Made by a program: the position numbers and the translations under genes. Below, in pieces: positions 30,540-35,414 of a stretch of DNA of 35,414 nucleotides. The stretch spans positions 1-35,414 of the forward strand of contig BLLK01000048.1 of assembly GCA_021927905.1 (NCBI GenBank). The letters are read 5' to 3'. Positions within the stretch are counted from its first letter, which is position 1, and every line of letters begins with the position of its first letter. Source of the DNA: Chaetoceros tenuissimus. Its lineage: Eukaryota > Bacillariophyta > Thalassiosirophyceae > Chaetocerotales > Chaetocerotaceae. Below the pieces are notes generated by a model. That model made no database searches, was not told where the DNA came from, and was given only the letters and a program-made list of their open reading frames with translations.

Positions 30540-31523
30540 ATGAAACTTCACAAGATTATCTTTTTCTGTACTTACTTTTATCTTTTGAATTCTCACCTTC
30601 AACATTTTTTCCAAACAAAGCACAAAAAAACCACAACTTCAATCAACAGTTTTTCTCGTCCTTTGCAAATTTTTCCTCTGCTGAAAGAACTTGGGGCAGG
30701 GTTTAGTAATATGCAGGTTCGTAAATACTTTTTCATTTTTTATTTATATATTTTATTACTGAATCAAAATTAGCCTCCTGCCATGTTGAATAAGCAAGCA
30801 TTCGACAAACGAGCACTGATTATTGATATTGGTCTTGACCAAGGACACGAATTTTTCCTCGGAGTTGAGAATGGTTTTGAAGTTGTTGGATTAGAACCCA
30901 ATCCTAAAACCTTTCCTAAACTTGCATCAAGATGCAAACAAACTGCAAATTGCACAGTTGTCGATTTAGATAGCACTTTACTTCCTCTGCAAAGGGAAAA
31001 GGGTCAATCATACTTGATAAATGCTGGTGCTGGAAGCAAAAAAGATGTAATATCAATGTCTCTTACTGGGCCTGCTTCAACTATGACCTTATCAAACCCA
31101 GCAACAAATCCAAAGAAGAAAGCACAAGTTCGTGTAGAAAGGCTTGATTCCCTTATCCGTGACAATGTTTATTTGTTGAAAATTGACACACAAGGATTTG
31201 ATCAATTTGTTTTAGAAGGAGCATTACAACTATTCGAAAATCATGTTGTGAGACAAGTTATTGTTGAAGTAGATCCAAGAAATCTCATGTACAACGGACA
31301 CAAACCATCTACAATTTTAAATTTACTTCAATCTTATGGAATGGCATGTTTTCAGACTAGGACTGATCAAAAAAAAGACTGTAATTTTTGGGGAGAGAAT
31401 ATCAATGATTTTGAAAAGATATTCAACGGAACAGACGGATGGCATTGGGCCAATTGTTGGGAGGATTTCATTTGTGTCAATGTTGAGAAAACATATCCTG
31501 GAGAAGAGGTTCCATCAAAATGA
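30540..31523 (+). CDS. FkbM-type methyltransferase, two exons, signal anchor
   Basis: Exon 1 (30540-30716, 59 codons) and exon 2 (30774-31523, 249 codons plus stop) join in phase 0 to a 308-residue protein. Residues 5-24 are a hydrophobic signal or anchor. The Rossmann-type domain begins with LIIDIGLDQG (motif I, D77), followed by an acidic strand end at GLEPNP (E100). LLKIDTQGFDQFVLEGA (about 193-209) is the other hallmark block of Methyltransf_21. The family O-methylates sugars or other small molecules using S-adenosylmethionine; the substrate here is unknown. An anchored form fits methylation of glycans in the Golgi. Without splicing, exon 2 alone (ATG 30783) would still give a 246-residue soluble enzyme. 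The ATG at 30540 is preferred because it supplies a targeting sequence like those of the other two intact genes. Confidence 0.82.
30717..30773 (+). other. 57-nt intron in the FkbM-type gene (predicted)
   Basis: Donor CAG|GTTCGTAA, a T-rich body, a possible branch site TTACTGAAT and acceptor AAATTAG|CC. It is phase 0, far more AT-rich than the exons, and removes an in-frame stop. Confidence 0.65.
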
Positions 31524-32993
31524 AGAAATTTCGCTGACGCATTTGAAAATCTAAAAAAAGTGTATGAACAAGTTTCTTTTGATACAGAAAATATTTTTTG
31601 CAGCTTGTAACTCGATGCATATAAGTAATAATTTTACACTTAAAAACTGAGAAAGGGAAGGGGATATCACAAGTCAAAAAAGAGATATCTGAGAGTAACC
31701 TGCCAAATGTATTCAGCTTAGCTTTATTAAAATTCACATGCTTATTAACAGTGGTGTCACGTAAGAATACCATTTTTGTGAGTTTTTCCTGCAAAGTGGA
31801 AATGCTATTTTCGGCTCCAATCGACGTGAAAAGATATAGTTGTTACGTATCAAAATAGTAATTATCTTATTGTGTGAATATCTAAAGTGTTGTGTGTTGA
31901 TGTAGAAAAGATACTAGTTTAGTGGCTATTTTCATTCCAAATAGCTACCCGCCCAAAAAAATAAAAAAAAATATTCAAATGAAACAATCATATGTGCTCT
32001 ACAATTCTGGCGTATCAGATTTTACCTATCGATTTGTTTTTGTATTGTAATAAAGGATTTTTGAAATGGCCTAGAGGGGGTAGTATCAAAAAGTTCTCAT
32101 TCGAGCTGGCTTTATATGGATAATACTACATGAAAAAAATATATTCTACAACTTTGAACTACGGAACACATAACTTTAAGGTGTTATTGAAAGCATCCGT
32201 GCTTTGGTTTATTTTCATTTTTTTATTTTTATATATTTTTTCCTAATACAAGTTGATTCTATGGAAAATGTCTTCGTTTTCGGTTTCTCCGTATGTTTCC
32301 CCGCTCTTTCGTTTCATGTCAGAACACATGTTGGACTTGAGAGTGATACACATACCCCTATTTCTTGCTCAGTTTTTCAAGTTTGACCTTCAATAAATAC
32401 CGTTTAATAATTAACACATTCAATATAGTATTGCATGCATTTGTTCTGAGTTTCGCTTGCTTGTATTGCTATTTTTATGTGTTCCTGTTGTGTGAAGAGT
32501 GGTCGTATGAAAAATTCCTTCCAATTGCACTTTGAGACACGGATTTCACAGCACTCATCCAATGTTCAAACAACTTCTCACCATCCTCTATGACCAAACA
32601 CAATGTGTAGATTCAGAAAATCTAATTCTCATTCAGTTTGAGTACTCCATAGAATCGAAAAATTCATTTTTGTCTGAGGGGGTAGTATCAATCCATCTCG
32701 TCCCCTAACCGGGGTAGTATCACTTCATCTCATATATCTCAACCAAATGAACATGATGAACTCCACCAATTGGTACATGTATTCTTCACTATAAAATAGA
32801 GATGTGTACGAAATTTTATTTTGATTTGACTCTTGTAAGTGCTCCAACGGAATTGTTGTTTCCTTCACAAGAATCAAATTTTGTACCCACTAAACTGGTA
32901 CAAAGTAGTGTTCGGGTTCTCAAAACCTACCAACCTAACAGTGGGATTTTTGCAAATACTGGTGTGCTCACCTTGATATGGTACAATTAGTAA
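31524..32993. other. AT-rich spacer with short GGGGTAGTATCA repeats
   Basis: No gene seen in 1.47 kb. The word GGGGTAGTATCA occurs at about 32076, 32679 and 32711; the last two are followed by similar CATCTC words and enclose CCCCTAACCGGGG, a small hairpin. The copies could be protein-binding sites or scraps of a repeat family. Confidence 0.5.
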
Positions 32994-33126
32994 TGTAGAG
33001 GAGTTGTTTGAATTGAAACTTGTATTGAAACTTGAATAAGAAAAACTTATGGTTACATCTGTTCATTAGTAAATGGTGAGCTCTTTGCTCATCGGAAAAC
33101 GCTTGTCGAAATCCCACATCCCAACA
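32994..33126 (-). repeat. Candidate 3' LTR of the minus-strand copia element
   Basis: On the minus strand the segment begins TGTTGGGATGTGGG and ends CCTCTACA, giving the TG...CA ends normal for LTRs. It lies about 160 bases after the pol stop, where a 3' LTR is expected. It is short (133 bp). The partner LTR is outside the window and no purine tract is obvious, so the call is tentative. Confidence 0.4.
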
Positions 33127-33288
33127 GGGATATGACATGCGTCATTACGTCATACGCAAATCTGAATCCTCACAGTGATATTTGTCTAGTCCCCGCAAGT
33201 TCATACCAGCATTGTTCTGAACTTGTTATCACTGTACCCCGAACCTGGTTTCCACGCTATGCCAGGAGGTATTCCATGAAGGAAGAAC

Positions 33289-35403
33289 CTACGTTTTCAT
33301 CTCCAAAGGTGCCACATCATTATTGAAAATATTATGGACAAGCCTATGCTTCAAGTCACCTGTCATTGTTGTCTTTGTAAATAGATCCGCAAGATTATAC
33401 TCACCCATGATCCATCCAACTTTAATAGTCCCCGCAGCCTGTGCCTCTCTCACTCTATGATAACAAATAGCATTGTGCCTCTTGTTCAACACAGATGATG
33501 GAACACTAGAGTTTGTAACCACTGACTGGTTATCACAATATACTTCGGCTGGACCATCAATTGGTATTCCGAAACAACGCAACTTGTACCTCAAAGCCTC
33601 TACCATCTCAGTGCAGATCCTCAAAGCAATATATTCAGAACCAAAACTCGATGATTCAACAGTATTCTGCCTCTTACTATACCATATAATAGGAGCATTG
33701 TTCACATATATAAGGATACCTGAATGTGATCTCCTATTCTTCAGATTACCAGCATGATTCGCATCAACATATGCTCTAACAATGACGGGATTACCCAAAG
33801 GTACTACCTTCTTCGCAGGTAACTTCTCAGCCGCCTCTGGATAGAAGTCATTCCACTCATCCGGATCAGTAACAGAGTTAGCAAACAACTTTGGATCAGT
33901 CTCAGGATAGGCACCATCGAATACCATTCGACCTGGGTTACTGGATAGATTCTTCTGAAGATACCTGAATATCTTATACACTGCATGCATATGTCCCTCT
34001 CTTGGACTTGCCAAATGCTGTGATAGACAACTCACTTCGGTCATCACATCAATCCTACCAAGTTCAATGGCCCAACGTAAGACACCAATGTATTGCTGAT
34101 ATCTGTTCATCACTTCAGCATCCAGCTCAGGAGTTACATCCATTTCAGGGCGGTAAGACGACGGATAAGGCCTCTTACCGTCCCCGTAATTCTTGAGAGC
34201 AGATCCGCATTCATTGAGATACTTATCAACATTTGAAATTGCACCTTGTAGATATTCTACACAATTCATGCTCCATGCTACAGAACCATCTTGTAACTGC
34301 ACTCGCTGCATAGAGCCACCTAAGTATCTATCAGGCGGACCAACACCTTCTTTCAACCTATAAATAGAATTAATAAGTGCCATATCCACCTTTGGATCTT
34401 CGGCAATATGTAAGATATCATCAACGTATACAAGCATATACTTATAGTAAGGAGTACCGTCCTCCTTATTTGCAGCTTTCAGCCAAACATCTGGATCCGC
34501 TTGAGATGGAAAGTAGCCAATCTCAGACATAGTCTCAGCGAGCTTTGCCCTCCATGCAGCTCCTGATGACTTCAATCCATACAATGCCCTAGCGATTATC
34601 ATCACAGAACCCTTTTCACTCCCAAACTCAGGCCCAGCTACTGTCCACAGCTTCTCACGACAGTTAGCATTCAGGTAAGCATTTCCGATATCGCAAGCAA
34701 ATACATCTAGTCCGTTCAATGATGCTGCCATCAAGCATATCCTAACACTATCCCTTGAGACAACACTGGAGTATGTGATAGATGCTGGTGCATCAGTCTT
34801 ATGACCGTCAGCAACTAGCCTTGCCTTTCTAGTGAACTTTCCGTCCATCTTGATATCGAATATCATGTGAGTATCACAAAACTTAAAACCTGGTTTGACC
34901 TTACCCAATCTCTTTTCTTCTTTGGTGACACCTTCTAATTTTTCAAAAGCTATACGAACATTTGTCATTTCCTTTTCGATTGCTTTCATCCAGAAATTAG
35001 TCCCTGTAAGTCTATCAATCTCATAAGCCTCTTTAACGGTCTTGGGGATCCTGATGCCAAACTTATGCGTAGTCCTCCAATACTTTGACTTTACCTTGCT
35101 GATGATCCTATCACACTTACATAGAGTATGCTTGACCCACCAATTGAAAGCTTGTTCATGGTCTATCCCGTTAGCCACAGCATATTCAGCCAACTGTACA
35201 GGGTATGATTCTTTCAACGCAGATAGCTTCACCCAATCCATTGAACCGTCTTTCCACTCGACCAATAGTTTTTTCCTTGGGATCTTCTGATCGCTACCAC
35301 TCCGAGTGTGAAAGCCTTCCAAGACAGAAAGTGCATTCCAACACTTCTTATGATCTGCAATTTCCTTCAATATCTGATAATGATTACCTTCTGCATCCAC
35401 CTG
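33289..35403 (-). pseudogene. Ty1/copia pol, RT and RNase H part, partial
   Basis: About 704 codons are open. After a tether with LLVEWKDGSMDW comes the copia reverse transcriptase (RVT_2): RKARLVADGH, ACDIGNAYLNA, ARALYGLKSSGAAW and the catalytic YVDD (D327, D328 counted from 35400). An RNase H follows with AYVDANHAG (D546), WYSKRQNTVESSSFGSEY, VYCDNQS and LADLFTK. The frame stops at 33289. Upstream in frame a TGA (35404-35406) breaks the polyprotein just before the window edge; the integrase should lie further right. The frame is otherwise intact, suggesting a fairly young copy whose only visible defect is this stop. Its sequence is not a repeat of the plus-strand copia relic, which lacks this region. 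Confidence 0.85.
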
Positions 35404-35414
35404 TCACAGCATGT

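Noticed and set aside
1-35414. CRISPR array, rRNA or tRNA genes
   Set aside because: The repeats seen are tandem duplications without regular spacers. No tRNA cloverleaf or rRNA core was recognised, though no covariance search could be run.

Overview
The window looks like nuclear DNA of a eukaryotic microalga, most probably a diatom. The reasons are two Ty1/copia-type polyproteins of the kind common in diatom genomes (RVT_2 reverse transcriptase with YVDD, a protease region starting DNHADT, an integrase with the PYSPWQN motif), genes coding for membrane-anchored secretory-pathway enzymes, a 57-nt GT-AG intron, and long AT-rich spacers. No species is assigned, and nothing suggests bacterial operons. 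About two thirds of the window is retroelement-derived.

Layout. Positions 1-6903 on the minus strand hold a non-LTR (LINE-type) retrotransposon with two open frames that overlap by ATGA: ORF1 (acidic, with 19-residue repeats) and ORF2 (endonuclease, reverse transcriptase, RNase H), which is still open at the left edge. Positions 7080-10230 on the plus strand are a decayed Ty3/gypsy-like pol with an integrase and only in-frame stop damage over its last 2.6 kb. A copia-type RNase H scrap follows at about 10606-10990. Positions 13398-16733 on the minus strand contain several broken open frames of unknown type (coiled-coil, Cys-containing and frameshifted), partly bounded by a dispersed repeat of about 230 bp (11134 and 14740).

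Three host-like genes sit on the plus strand between the elements: an SGNH/GDSL-type protein with a signal anchor (11594-12664), a GT32/OCH1-like glycosyltransferase (17315-18448) and a two-exon FkbM-type methyltransferase (30540-31523). All three have hydrophobic N-termini and belong to families acting on glycans or other secreted polymers, so a shared Golgi role is a reasonable but unproven inference. A small ORF of unknown function lies at 18567-18860.

Positions 19678-29540 are a broken copia gag-pol followed by a near-perfect 3,996-bp tandem duplication (21549-25544 and 25545-29540). The duplicated unit carries the 3' part of that pol, an Ala/Pro-rich coding scrap, paired hairpins, and an antisense Ty3/gypsy RNase H-integrase fragment. 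The duplication therefore spans unrelated fragments and is not a transposition product. Positions 33289-35403 on the minus strand are the RT-RNase H half of another copia element, with a candidate short LTR at 32994-33126. No tRNA, rRNA or CRISPR was recognised by eye.
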